This document shows, in pieces, positions 42,285-54,165 of a DNA stretch of 64,000 nucleotides. A model generated the notes under the pieces. It made no database searches and was not told where the DNA came from. It saw only the letters and a list, made by a program, of their open reading frames with translations. The stretch lies in NCBI RefSeq assembly GCF_030247195.1, contig NC_080672.1, forward strand, positions 367,590,271 to 367,654,270, written 5' to 3'. Every line of letters starts with the position of its first letter. The stretch's first letter is position 1. Made by a program: the position numbers and the translations under genes. This stretch comes from Topomyia yanbarensis (Eukaryota > Arthropoda > Insecta > Diptera > Culicidae).

Positions 42285-43259
42285 ATCCGTCAAGTTCGAT
42301 GTTGGCTCCTTTGCTAGTTTTGGCTTCACAGGCAGTAGGTGCAATCGTTGTTGAGCTAGTATTCGATAATTTTCGCTTTGATTTAGTGTTGGTAACAATA
42401 CTCCAGATTGTAAAGTCGAGTAAATTGATATCCGGAGATGAAGGAGGCCACATTTCCTTGGTCCAAAAATTCCTAAAATTATGGTGATAACACGTTTGCA
42501 CGCTTTTTTCTCATTGGTGCAGAGTTTTGTGTAAAGCATATTTCAAGGTATGGAAACTCCAGGTAGACATACTGGTTCATTTTTGCACTATCCGGAATCT
42601 GAAAACAGGAGATTTTTTTACCATTTGAAGCTACTGCAGCCCTAATCCTAACCGATTTCGGTTTTTGTGTCCTGTATACACCTTTAAACTGCCCATGATC
42701 GCAAATCAGTCCCATAAAGATAGGAAATCGCATAGAAAACGGTCATGGGCAGTAAAGCTGGGATCAATAAAATCAAGATTTTTACCGAGTACATACTTAT
42801 CATTTTGATGGTTAAATTTGCAGCTTACATCGAATAATTTCTCATCCGAGTAGGTAACGACGACGGCCGGATAATCTGTGAACCAATCCTTAAGCATTTT
42901 TCGTCGTTCCAGTCTCTTTTTTCGTGGCCTCAGAAATAAGTTGGTGTTGTCGGAGTTAGTATGGATAGCAACCAAGATCTTTTTCTGCTACAGTTTGGAT
43001 CGTCCTACGTGACACATTGTAGTGCTTAGCCAGTTGGTTCATGGATCTGGCCGGATTGCGACGTATTTTGTTGGCCACAGCTTTAATCAATGCCTTTGTC
43101 CTTACAGAACGAGGTCTTTTCGATCCTGGACTTCTAGATGATCCACTTCCATCTTACAATCGTTTCTTGTATCGCTAGACATACTTTCTATGTTATGTCT
43201 CTAACACACTGTTTCGTTAGTAGTTCCAAAACAGTACAGCGCTTAGATTCCCACTCCAT
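42285..43259 (-). pseudogene. Tc1/mariner-type transposase, dead
   Basis: On the minus strand a start near 43259 gives MEWESKRCTVLELLTKQCV, the first helix-turn-helix. Next come KRPRSVRTKALIKAVANKIR and LAKHYNVSRRTIQTV, the second HTH, and KKRLERRKMLKDWF with YSDEKLFDV, the first catalytic Asp. After frame changes, CFTQNSAP is the second catalytic site, where Asp has become Asn. FRNFWTKEMWPPSSPDINLL then holds the third Asp. The WPPSSPD motif and the roughly 37 residue spacing point to the D37D/D39D-like branch of the ITm superfamily. An in-frame stop also lies near 43192. Terminal inverted repeats were not located. Confidence 0.88.
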
Positions 43260-43915
43260 AGTTCTGAAATTTCACAATATCACTATTATTACATTAGTTT
43301 TATCCAGAAGAACATATTTACACATGCACTTGAATTTGATTTGCTTCCAGCGGTTTGCAATTGAATTTTGAGAAATCAAAACAACGGGACCGTTCAAAAA
43401 GCCGTCCTGTTGTTACAATGTTACATAATAAGACTATTTTCGAACAGTTTTCTCGTATATCTCGAAAGGGGTTTTTTGACGTTGGCCGTTCTTGAACTTT
43501 AGCAGTAGCGGATGGTTTTTCGTGTATTAGCGTCTGACTACAGAAATGGCACGTAAAGGTCTGTTCCACGTGCGCAGTTCGCGCTTTTTGAGCATATTGA
43601 TATTGATTGGAAAAATCAGATAGGAAGGGATAAGTTTTATTGGACGGAGTACCGTCGGGAACACCTGAGCAGAAGTTTCTCCAAGTATCTTCCCTAGCAC
43701 AGTCCGTAATTTGACATTTTGTTGTCCAATCAACATATAGACCAATAGAAACTAATTACATTAATTCAGTTCAAATTATTCGTCTTATGGTACCATGAAT
43801 TTCTTTTTGTGACCGTTGCAGCTGGGATTCTCTTTAATACTCGTTTAATTGCCACCTTTGTCCTCACTGTTCGTTTAACGTCGGTTAATTTTTACACTTC
43901 CAGTATCTTTGAACT

Positions 43916-43990
43916 TTAAACACTTTTACCGATGTCTTCCGTTTTAATTCCACTATGATTAAAACGGAAGACATCGGTAAAAGTGTTTAA
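43916..43990. repeat. Perfect 33 bp hairpin
   Basis: Arms 43916-43948 and 43958-43990 are perfect reverse complements (TTAAACACTTTTACCGATGT and so on) with a 9 base loop. The direct repeat AGTATCTTTGAACT flanks it at 43902-43915 and 44034-44047. Perfect arms imply recent origin or gene conversion. Confidence 0.9.
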
Positions 43991-45740
43991 TATAACATTC
44001 CACTAAGTCGCTCAAAAACAGTGCTTTTGTTAAAGTATCTTTGAACTGTTTTAAAGTGCGGTACACAATGCACTTATACACTTCTAGCTGTCGAACTCGT
44101 TAGAAAATCGGACGAGATGACAAATTATAAACGATTTTAAAATAAGTTTCCGCAAATACCATTGCCTCTAAATATAAATATATCGGAATAATAAACTCTT
44201 TCCGCATTTTATCAAGTTGCGTAGATCCGGTTTTTTGATACCTACCATCGATTTTACTCATTGCAGCTTGTCCACGACAGGCCGTTTTTTAGTTCCATGC
44301 AATGACCTGCAGTGTCCACATAGTGATATCATATACATAATATTTATTTCATTTCACAATTAATCTTTCCATATCGGGGGGGACTCAATTAAACATTACC
44401 ATTAAATAAATTACATTATTCGGTGTCTGGTTTCTTATCGTTCCATCGTGCCACTTTGCTCAGAAACAAGAAGAACCAATTTGTGTCATTACTCCGGGGC
44501 TACAAAAACATTTCAAAATGTGTTTCATTTCACAGATGGTAGCTAGGTCGACAGGAGGCATTCTGACATGACTGGCTGTTTTTTCCTGTGAATTCTGATC
44601 CGGTCACATGTTTTTAGCATATCTAGTAAATAGGGAATCATTCGTACATGTGTTACGTATCCTTAAATGAGCTGATGAGTTATTATAGTAATTTCAGAAC
44701 AGGATGCAGATAAATTGAGCTTAGGTAGATCTCGGAATATTGAAATCTGTACAAAACATTAACAAATTCAAATATCGTTTAGACCATTCTCGATAATAAA
44801 ATTATTACACATTATGAATAGGACAAAAATAGAAAACAAGATAGGGATGCACTGCACAAATTGAATATTTTTTAGCGCTACACAAACATTGTTCGGGCAA
44901 GAAATATCTTACTGATAGGTTAAAAATGAACAGAAATAATATGTTGGCGTTGATGTCGAAAAAATGACACATTTAACAGGCACACAGAACGTTGTGTGTC
45001 TGTTAAATGTCACGTCACCGGGGGTTCCAGTTGCAACCACTCGCTGCTTGATCTGAGTTGTAAACCATCTTAATTATCTTCGTGATAGCCTCCCCATCAC
45101 ATAAATATATTTCATCTAAAGATGAAAACCATGCTCCAGATGGTGTTGTACTGCCAAAGACACAAAGATACTGTACAGTACAAAATCGATCCAGCGTTAG
45201 CGCTACCATTTCTGGATCCACATACGGTACATATATAATAAATAGTAACCGTTCACATCAGTGCATCAGAGTGCGCTGGATTCAGTGACCTAGTTTGTCT
45301 TTTTTTTCACTGCTACATCAGAATTAAATATTAACCGGATGAAGACAAACCGCCTATCGAAGCCAGTGTCGAGTGCCATTATCGTAGTGATGGTGGAACA
45401 AAATCGACCGGATGGTAAGTTCCTCGTCCCTACCCTTACACCATTTCTGAACATCATCTCCCCAGGAATCGAATCGACACAATCCGATGGTTCAGCAGCG
45501 ATGAATGGCTTCCGTTTGATCAGCTGAGCCTGCCGTTAGAGGAGACTGCACCAACTGGGGTTTCCCAGTTCCCGGGTTCTACCCGAATACTAAGCGGATT
45601 AGGTGTATTATTTGGTTTTTGCAATGGAGGCTTTTTGGAAAGCGGCTGCACGGTTAGAAACAAAGACGTATTGTATTGTTTCAACTTGGTGCTAAACGAT
45701 CCGAAGGAGTGATGTTTTGTGTGGTACATACCGCGTATGA
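43991..45740. other. No gene seen; one hairpin
   Basis: AT-rich DNA. The only structure noted is a hairpin at 44965-45012 (TTTAACAGGCACACAGAAC / GTTGTGTGTCTGTTAAA). A minus-strand frame at 45015-45221 has a protein-like composition but no family I recognise. Confidence 0.4.
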
Positions 45741-46535
45741 ACGAGCAATGAAAATCATTCTTAATTTTGCCATGTTTCTATTAATACCCTGCTCATTCGA
45801 GCACATTAGTTAAAGCAGTATTTAACGCAATAGTCCAATTGGTTGATAGCGTGATAGATTGGAGCGCTTGCTATGATTTGCTTCGATTTTCCATACTGTT
45901 CCTATGGGAAAAGCAAAACTATTAGTATCAATTTAGGCGCCATTCATCGATTGTAGGCCGAATGATAAACGAAATAGATTCCCACCCTACCTAATAGGTT
46001 TAAAAATAGATAAAGCTGCAGAGAGATGGAAAACTGGAATAGATATTTCGTTATATGTAGACTGCACAAAAAATTAAATTCTATCTCCAGCTTATACTAT
46101 ACCCTGTTATAGAGTTTTGATTTTCGCTTGTCCTTTTGGAATCCAATACAGCTGTACTGTATCAATTTAAAATCTTAATTTTTCGAACGAATTCCGTAAA
46201 TAATCAAAATATTAGTGAGCTGAGGTAGGATGATGAGCCCATTTTCGCCATGTTTCTAATATCACCCTACCCATTTAAAGCCGTTGGTTAGAGCAGTGTC
46301 TGCCATCTTTGTTCAACGCATTGAGTCAAATGGTAGCGCAACAATAGGGGCTTTCGATTCGAGTTTTCGTTGAACTCAAACACGAGAATTTCACTGTTTT
46401 CAGTGCTTTTGTGTTATTATATTGGTTCTTAACAACCAAGCAAAGTGATGATGTCAATTTTTACGCATTCCATTGATTGTAGGCCGAGGAATTAATAAAT
46501 TAGTGAGGCACCCTGCTTAGTATGGTGAAAATAGA
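45740..46535. repeat. Two diverged direct repeats (about 500 bp period)
   Basis: The first copy, about 45745-46010, has TTTTGCCATGTTTCTATTAATACCCT, CCCATTTT-free spacer, then CATCGATTGTAGGCCGAATGA. The second, about 46225-46530, has TTTCGCCATGTTTCTAATAT-CACCCT, AACGCATTGAGTCAAATGGTAGC and CATTGATTGTAGGCCGAGGAA. The order of blocks is conserved. The second copy abuts the 5' end of the jockey-like LINE. Confidence 0.6.
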
Positions 46536-46601
46536 CACTTTACCCTATTTGCGTTTCGGCATCATTTCATCAGTATCGGACACTGGCTTAGTACAGAGAA
46601 T

Positions 46602-49145
46602 GTGTACTTTCCACCTGAAAATGCTCACAAAAAATCATTTGAACTATTTTTTCAAACTGTAGAATCTATCATGTCAAACATGGAACCTGAAGTAAAACTG
46701 CATATTTATGGCGACTTTAATCAACGTAACACCAACTTCATCGTAGACATTGAAAACGAATCTATCTTACTCCCTGTCGTAGGCGAAAATGAAACACTTC
46801 AATACTTCTTTGACAAAATATCTGAATTTGGCCTGCACCAAATCAACCATGAAAAAAATAAACAAAATTCATATTTAGACGTCTTATTCACGAACTGCAC
46901 TGAAGATTTCTGTGTTAATGCATCTTTAACTCCATTATGGAAAAATGAAGTATTTCACACAGCAATCGAATATTCAATTTTTATTCATCAACACTCTTCC
47001 CCGAACGACTTGGAGTATGAGGAAGTGCCGGAATACCATAAAACTGACTTCGAAGAAGTCAAACGTAGACTATGTAGAATAAATTGGCAAACTGTATTGA
47101 GTATAGAAGGAAATGTCAACGAAGCAGTGACTAAATTCTATTTATTTGTAACGAATTTAATCTCTGGAACAGTACCAGTAAAAAGAAGAAGAAGAACTCA
47201 TGGCGGCCAGCAGCCTGTATGGTTCAACCAACATCTGAAAAATTTAAAAAATAGAAAGCAAAAGGCACATAAAATTTACAAGAAAGAACATAGCATTACA
47301 AATCGGCAAAACTATCTGGATATTTGCTCCCAACTCGACATAGCCATTAACACTGCACATGAAGAATATAATCGTAAAATCGAGACTGAAATCAAGACCT
47401 ATCCAAAGAATTTCTTCAATTACGTGAAAACGAAATTGAAAAGTAGCAACTTTCCATCCCAAATGCATTTTGACGGACATGTAGGAAATAACAATACTGA
47501 AATTTGCAATTTATTTGGAAAATTCTTTCAAGAAGTCTATACTTCATATTCCGAAACAGACCGCGACCGCGACTACTTTTCATTTATACCAGAATTTTCA
47601 AATGACATTGCCGTCCACGAACTATCTGAACACGAAATTACCACTGCACTAAAAAACTTAGACGCATCAAAAGGACCTGGACCGGACGGAATAGCACCAA
47701 TATTTTTAAAAAATCTAGCAGAAGAATTCACTCTACCACTACTACATATTTTCAACATGTCACTGAAAAATGGAACATTCCCAGAAATATGGAAATCATC
47801 CTTTTTAGTGCCAATTTTTAAATCAGGCGCTAAATCGGACATCCGAAACCATCGTGGGATTGCCATTATATCATGCATTCCAAAATTATTCGAAAAACTA
47901 GTAAATGACAAAATATTTCAGCAAATCAAAAATCAAATAACAAGCAAGCAACATGGCTTTTATAAAGGCCGCTCAACAACATCAAACCTTTTAGAATTTG
48001 TAACATTTACTGTAAATGCAATGGACAATGGCAACCATGTGGAAACACTCTACACTGACTTTAGTAAAGCATTCGACCGTATTGACATACCTTTATTACT
48101 CTTCAAACTGCAAAAATATGGCATAGAAAATAAACTATTGAAATGGCTCGAATCATATTTAACGAAACGTCAACAAACAGTTCGCTTTCATAATATACTC
48201 TCGAAACCAATTTCTGTCACCTCTGGCGTACCTTAGGGTTCCCACTTAGGCCCTCTTCTTTTTATTTTGTACGTTAATGACATTACCTTTATACTCAAAC
48301 ATCTTAAAGTGCTTATATATGCAGATGACATGAAACTTTTCATGGAAATAAGAAATGTCAAAGACACTGAAATATTCCAAAACGAAATAAATATATTCCA
48401 AACGTAATGTAGCAAAAGTCTACTCCAACTTAATGTAAAGAAATGCAACTCAATAACCTTCAGCAGAAAAATTTCAAATGTTCCCATAGACATACACTTA
48501 GGCAATCAACTTGTAGAAAAATGCAAAATTATACGAGATTTAGGCGTAATCTTAGACTCCAAGCTCACATTTGTTGAACATTATAATACAATAATAAATA
48601 AAGCAAATGGTATGCTGGGCTTTATTAAACGTTTCACCTACAATTTTGAAGACCCTTACACAATAAAATCATTATACAATACATATGTCAGGCCAATTTT
48701 GGAATATTGCAGCATAGTATGGAACCCATACACTGTCCTGTACGAAGAACGCATTGAATCAGTCCAAAAACAATTTATTTTGTACGCGCTTCGTAAACTA
48801 AACTGGACGACATTTCCCCTTCCATCGTATAAAGCACGTTGCATGCTCATTAATATACAAACACTCAAAGAACGCCGCGAATTTGCCATGCTTAACTTTA
48901 TCAACGACATTATTTCTCAACGTGTACAATCCGCATCATTACTTTCGCACATAAAATTTTATGTACCTAGCCGACAACTAAGAACTCGTAATTTATTCCA
49001 AGAACAATCTTTTAGGACAAACTATGCTAAAAATAGCCCCATCAATAGAATGATGCGTCATTATAATGAAAATTGTGTAATAATTGACCTTTCCATGTCT
49101 AGAAAACAAATCAAATCTGAACTAAACCGTAGAAATAATGTATAG
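46602..49145 (+). pseudogene. Jockey-clade LINE ORF2, two stops
   Basis: An 848-codon frame that stays open except for TAG at 48234-48236 (in GVP-stop-GSHLGPL, where Gln is usual) and TAA at 48405-48407. It starts inside the APE endonuclease (LHIYGDFNQRN); the catalytic SDH motif reads VFHTAIEYS. RT motifs are intact: SKGPGPDGIAPIFLKN, HGFYKGRSTTSNLLEF, YTDFSKAFDRIDIPLL, YADDMKLF, DLGVILDSKLTF and VRPILEYCSIVWNPY. There is no RNase H, consistent with jockey/CR1-like clades. ORF1 and the N-terminal endonuclease are missing (5' truncation). A short 3' UTR and an A-rich tail with AATAAATAAAT end at about 49222. Confidence 0.93.
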
Positions 49146-49274
49146 TATATAAGTAAATATTGTAAAACCATTCTATGTAGTCTACACATGCTTGACGAAA
49201 ATAAATAAATAAAATAAAAAATGAAGAAATTAAACCACTTTGCGCATGAATGGCACATCACGTAACTTAAGTAA

Positions 49275-49566
49275 GGGATCATCCATAAATGACGTAGCAT
49301 TTTTTGAGTAATTTTTAACACCCACCCCCCTCCCTCATCGTAGCATTTCGTCACAAACCTCTAAATACCCCCCCCCCCCCGCCTTGGTAATTCCGTAGCT
49401 TGACGGTAACTCTCCCCCCCCTTAAAAAATTAAAAAAACGTTGTTAGTTTTTCCCCTTTAAAAAGCTACGTAGCATGATATAACCTCTTACCTCCCTGTC
49501 GTCACATCACAAAATACAAAACTTCCCCCTCTCCCATATAATGCTACGTCATTTATGGATGGTCCC
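49275..49566. mobile_element. Harbinger-type MITE with TAA duplication
   Basis: Ends GGGATCATCCATAAATGACG and, reverse complemented, GGGACCATCCATAAATGACG, continuing TAGCATT on both. The flanking TAA on each side (49272-49274 and 49567-49569) is the 3 bp TWA duplication of PIF/Harbinger elements. The interior is C-rich on this strand and noncoding. A decayed relative is at 14505-14722. Confidence 0.88.
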
Positions 49567-49859
49567 TAAGTTGCGCTTTTGTTGCGACTTCGTCTCATCA
49601 ATATCTGACTGCATATTGAGAATGAGCATGTGCCTGAGCATGATGACAGTATCAGATATTGAGCATAAGCATGATGACCGTACAATTCGTAGTGATTGCC
49701 AGCGAAATTGCACAGAGAACCAATTAATGGAGCCTGGGAGTAGCTATAGATCTCTAATCTGCACGTTTCAAGAGTTCTATATTCTGAAATGCCAATGCAC
49801 AGTGGTCCAGACTGCAAATTTAGCAGGAATTTTGAGTTTTTACTAAAACTAAACAACTT

Positions 49860-51470
49860 AGCCTTATTAAGTCTTTAGAGTAGATTTCGTAGTTTATGAG
49901 CCCCCTATTTTTTTGTTAAAACAACAGTTAGGGTGGTTCTAATTTTACCAAAATCAAAAAAAAAACTTTTCAATCATTCTAGCTAGAGCCAAACGACCTT
50001 CAGCGAAGTTGTAGAACGACAAATTTTGGAAAAGTTTGCTGAAGACATGCAAGCTCTATCTGTTTTACTTTTTATTTTACAACAAATTTAAAGTCGGAGC
50101 TTAGGGTGTTTCTTCGAAATACAGTTTTATTCCAATAACTTTTGCTGTATTCGTTTAAAACTGAAGTAGTCTTCAGACAACTTTAAGATTGTTTCAAGGC
50201 GAATAATTTGTTTCATGGCACCATATATTTATCTATTTTCGTTGAAAGGTTATGAGCACTTTTTCGCCAAAAATGGGGTTGTTGGGAATAACAATATCAC
50301 TCATTTGGGGCAATTAAAAGATAATTATTTTTGAACTATAAATAAGGTCATGATCAGAGTTATAATTGAGCAAAAAATGGCGCATGCGATATTTTTTAAA
50401 ATTTCATAAAATTGATTTAAAAGAATCTATTTTTGAAATATTAAGTGCTTATATCTTCTGAACAATAAAAGCTAGAGTTTTGATGTATTAGAAGAAAATG
50501 TTTGTCTTCAAAAACTCTGAAACTATATTAAAAATTTGGTTTTTCATGCATTGACTCTTTGTAATATGTTCAAATTACTTTCACGGCGAACAATATAAAA
50601 AATGTAGTTTCGTTTTCATGATAAAATATTGCACTTTACAATACTTTTCTATTATTTTAAATAGTGGGTAGGGTGATTCTAAATTTTTTAAAATCAGAAA
50701 ATTAACTTTTTAATGGTTCGAGATAGAGTTTCGCTGTCTTCCACAAAATTGAAGAAAATGAAATTTTAAAAAATTTTGTCGAAGGCACTGAAACTCTATG
50801 TCGTGTACTTTTCATTTTACAAGAAATTTACCAAAAAAAATTTCGGTGTTTCTTAAAAAATGGTTTTCTTTGAATAACTTTTGCATATTTGATTTTTCAT
50901 TAAAATCACTTTAGAAATTTAAATTTAAAACTTTAAAAATATCGTATTTGTCATTTTTTGGTGATCTATACTGCAAAGCATGCTATTTCATACGAAAGCA
51001 ACAGTATTTAATGTTCAGTGCCCGAATCGAAGATAATTCTATTTGAAAGTTATATTTTTTATATAAAAGTTCTTATAACTTTAAACCAAAAAAGTTAAGT
51101 AGTTGGTGTTGTAAAGCAAATTATGCGCCCTAAAATAATCTTCAAGTTGTCCAAAGGGGACTTTAGCGTAAAATAAACACTTCAAAAACTTATAGAAATA
51201 AAACCGTTATTTTTAAAAAGCACCCTAAAGCTTACATTTGAATTTTTCGTGCAATGGAAAATATAAAAGCTAGAGCTTGCATGTCTTCAGCAAATTCGTC
51301 TAAAATGTGTTGCTCTACAACTTCCTCGAAGGCAGTAAAGCTCTATCTCAAACCGTTAAAAAGTTCTATTTTAAATATTGCTAAATTTAGAGCCACCCTA
51401 GCATCGGTTTAAACAAAAAGAAGGGCCTTGCAAAGTACAACTTTGCCACACATGTTGTAAGGCTGAGTCA
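49860..51470. mobile_element. Large fold-back element
   Basis: The left arm (about 49900-50150) begins TAGGGTGGTTCTAATTTTAC. The right arm (about 51180-51425) is its diverged reverse complement ending TAAATTTAGAGCCACCCTA. Matched internal strings include AAAGCTAGAGCTTGCATGTC / CATGCAAGCTCTATCT and TGTTGCTCTACAACTTC / GAAGTTGTAGAACGACA. A third, direct copy of the left arm lies at 50660-50890 (TAGGGTGATTCTAAATTTT). No protein is encoded. Confidence 0.7.
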
Positions 51471-52914
51471 TTTAATTTTAGCAAATCAGTACGGAATTTC
51501 TCAGCTTGTAAAAAACGCAACTTTAACTCCGGATAATCGGCAGTCGGGGAGTGTCCCTAATGTTTAATTAAATCAAACGGGATATGAAAGGTTTTATTAT
51601 TCCGGCTAAACACGACATTTCAAGAGCAATACAATTTAACGAAAAGCGTTTAATTCTACTATCTCGAAACATTAGTCGAATACTGTTACCTATGTAATTG
51701 AAGATTTCTTATTATAAGTATTATTCACCGTGTAACTTTTGTACTAAAATGTGCCATCAAACAACAATTGTGCATTTTTTTATTTATCCACGACTGATTG
51801 AATAATATGTCGACTTCGCCGAGCCTAATGAAATACGCACTAAATAAGTACCTAAGGCGACCGACTTTGTATGCCTAACGACACGCGCGCGTAGTTTTTT
51901 AATGCTGAATACAAGAAGAGAAAGAAACTATTTTCTTATAATAATCAACAAGCTATAATGACCGATTGAAGACCGTCCGACTGAAACAATATACAGCCGC
52001 TACAACCGAACAGGCCGCAAAAGCCGAAAATCCAGTAAATCAAGCTATAATATTATCATGTAGTACATGATGAAATATGGTTAACATGGCAATTAATATT
52101 ATAAAGCAAGTGCTACTCAAAATTTGAAGTTACTGAGTATATGAAAGTAATCAATATAATGAGGTCAATTAATATATTGAACATCATTTACATCGTAGAA
52201 TCGTACCAATAAATATATCAATAGAACATTTATTCTTCGTGCGAGTGATATGACGTATGATATGACTACCGCATATTGGTAACTGATTTTCGATCTATTT
52301 CGCGAATTGTCAAAACCTCTCACGTGCATCAACAGCCACCATTCCACTCAGACAATACCATGCGTATTTTCCACACACATTGAAATTTAATTAGTTTAAA
52401 CAACCACCATTGGGGTTTGTTGGTGAGGATACAACAAATAAACAAATCCACATTAAATGCTCTTTGGATTAGTTCCCTAGTTGGTCAAATAAACACTAAA
52501 CAAACAAATAAATTAGTTGGCTCAGTTCAAAGCTATGTCATCACGGTTTGCATCGCCTGGCGGATACACGTCCCCTTACAATACCATCTTATCAAATAAA
52601 ATTTAAAGCTACATACGACAAAAATAGGCAAATTTTTAAAAGAATAAATTGAACACTACGATTTATCTGCAATCGAATAAGATCGAAAATAAGTTATTCA
52701 CATAACTAAAGAAGGTCATTAACAAAGATAGGATTGTTGATGAATCACCATATAAAAATAGGTGATAAGGGACACGCACGAAGATAGTTGACCTTCGCTT
52801 ATCTGACACTATTATATTTTGATGAGATAAAGTCGACACGTCATTACTTTTATTCAGTTCCACTAGAAATCTTAGAAAATTTCAATAAGTAAAATGAAAC
52901 TAAAAGTATATTTG
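51471..52914. other. No gene seen
   Basis: AT-rich noncoding DNA. It may include MITE fragments, but I could not define ends. Confidence 0.4.
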
Positions 52915-53161
52915 GTCGGTGTTAAGTCAGACCGGACCAAGTGACAAAATATTGATTTCGAGAAAAACGGGTTTAAAGTTTGAATCGCAGCATCCTTTAC
53001 GTTATAATTGGAAATTATTTTTTGACATAATTCTTGTTTATGGTTACATATTTCAAATCTGCCAAAAGTCGAATGTAGCTGAAGAAATTCTTTACCCAGC
53101 TTTATCATTATCTCATTTTTTTGATGTTTTGCGACTTGGTCGGGTCTGACTTAACACCGAC
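52915..53161. mobile_element. MITE with 27 bp inverted ends
   Basis: The left end GTCGGTGTTAAGTCAGACCG and the right-end complement GTCGGTGTTAAGTCAGACCC continue into GACCAAGT on both sides, a 27 bp match with one difference. The interior is AT-rich and noncoding. A second, truncated copy in the same orientation starts 58 bases further on. Confidence 0.88.
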
Positions 53162-53219
53162 TATTTGTAGTTAGACGCATATAAGACAAATAAGTCAATA
53201 AGCGGTGTAACGGTATATG

Positions 53220-53390
53220 GTCGGTGTTAAGTCAGACCGGACTAAGAGACAATATATTGATTTCGAGAAAAAAGTTTCAAGCTTGAATCGCATCATCTAC
53301 ATTATAAATGGAAATAAATTTTTGCCATAATTCTTGTTTATTGTTACATATTTAAAATCTGCCAAAAATCGAATGAAGTTGAAGAAATAG
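53220..53390. mobile_element. Truncated second copy of the same MITE
   Basis: Starts GTCGGTGTTAAGTCAGACCG and follows the first copy (ATATTGATTTCGAGAAAA, CATAATTCTTGTTTAT, ATCTGCCAAAAATCGAATG) until about 53390. There it breaks before the right inverted end. Confidence 0.85.
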
Positions 53391-53454
53391 CTAGACTTGT
53401 CCGATTTGCTTCAAATTTGGAGCAAATACTTCTGGTGGGACTAGGAATCGACTC

Positions 53455-53900
53455 TGGGGTGGGCCGATAGGGGTGTTTTTATGTAACTCTAGTGTACAAT
53501 CGCGTGGGCGTTTGTGAGTCGAGCGTGATAGCATGTATGTAACTTCGCGTGTGTTCTTGGATGATCACACGGACCGTGAATTCGAGACTTAATTCTCAGT
53601 GTACGGTTCAGATGCTAGAAAAGAATGAGTTTTCTCATATCACTAGAATTCCCAGTCATGTCGCCATGGAGCTTGTTGTCCAGTGGATATGAGCGTCATT
53701 TTTTTGGTTTATTGGTCCAATTAAAGACATGGACCTAGGCTGCTAGACCGAGGGTAGGGACTTCCGGATGTGATCGATTCATGATCGCGCAAACAGAGGC
53801 AAACACAGGATTGTAGATTCGCGTGTGAGACCGCATTTGTAAATTTATATGTACTGAAACGTTCACTTAACCCTCCGCTGCCCAACTCCGCCTTTTGTCG
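53455..53900 (+). repeat. GATCGCG-rich long repeat, block 2
   Basis: Shares CTTCCGGATGTGATCGATTCATGATCGCGC, the TCATATCACTAGAATTCCC series and CAGTCATGTCGCCATGGA with block 4. Interrupted from about 53900 by unrelated DNA that contains copy B of the dispersed repeat. Confidence 0.65.
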
Positions 53901-54054
53901 GGTTACGGGAAAATCGCTATAGAACATTCAAAACACGATTGTATGTTGTCACTATCAGACTTCCCATGTGCATTGCAAAGTTTGCACCTGTGCACAAAAT
54001 TTGGTGCACGCGCTCAATCTCAACATGCTTCGTCGCAATGTACAGGTTCGCCTC

Positions 54055-54165
54055 GAACATCGAACCCAAGCGAACGATGTACAAACTCTAGCTCAAACAT
54101 CCGTGTACGCACAAGGCAAAACGAATCAACGCTAGTGATAATGAGAGTGAGAAAGAGAAAACTGT
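54055..54165 (+). repeat. Dispersed repeat, copy B
   Basis: ACCCAAGCGAACGATGTACA, then CGTGTACGCACAAGGCAAAA and TCAACGCTAGTGATAATGAG. Matches 24530-24660 in the same order. Confidence 0.6.

Noticed and set aside
45015..45221. Minus-strand 68-codon protein with ordinary amino acid composition
   Set aside because: No recognisable family, no splice context, and an adjacent hairpin suggests repeat DNA. Kept only as a note.
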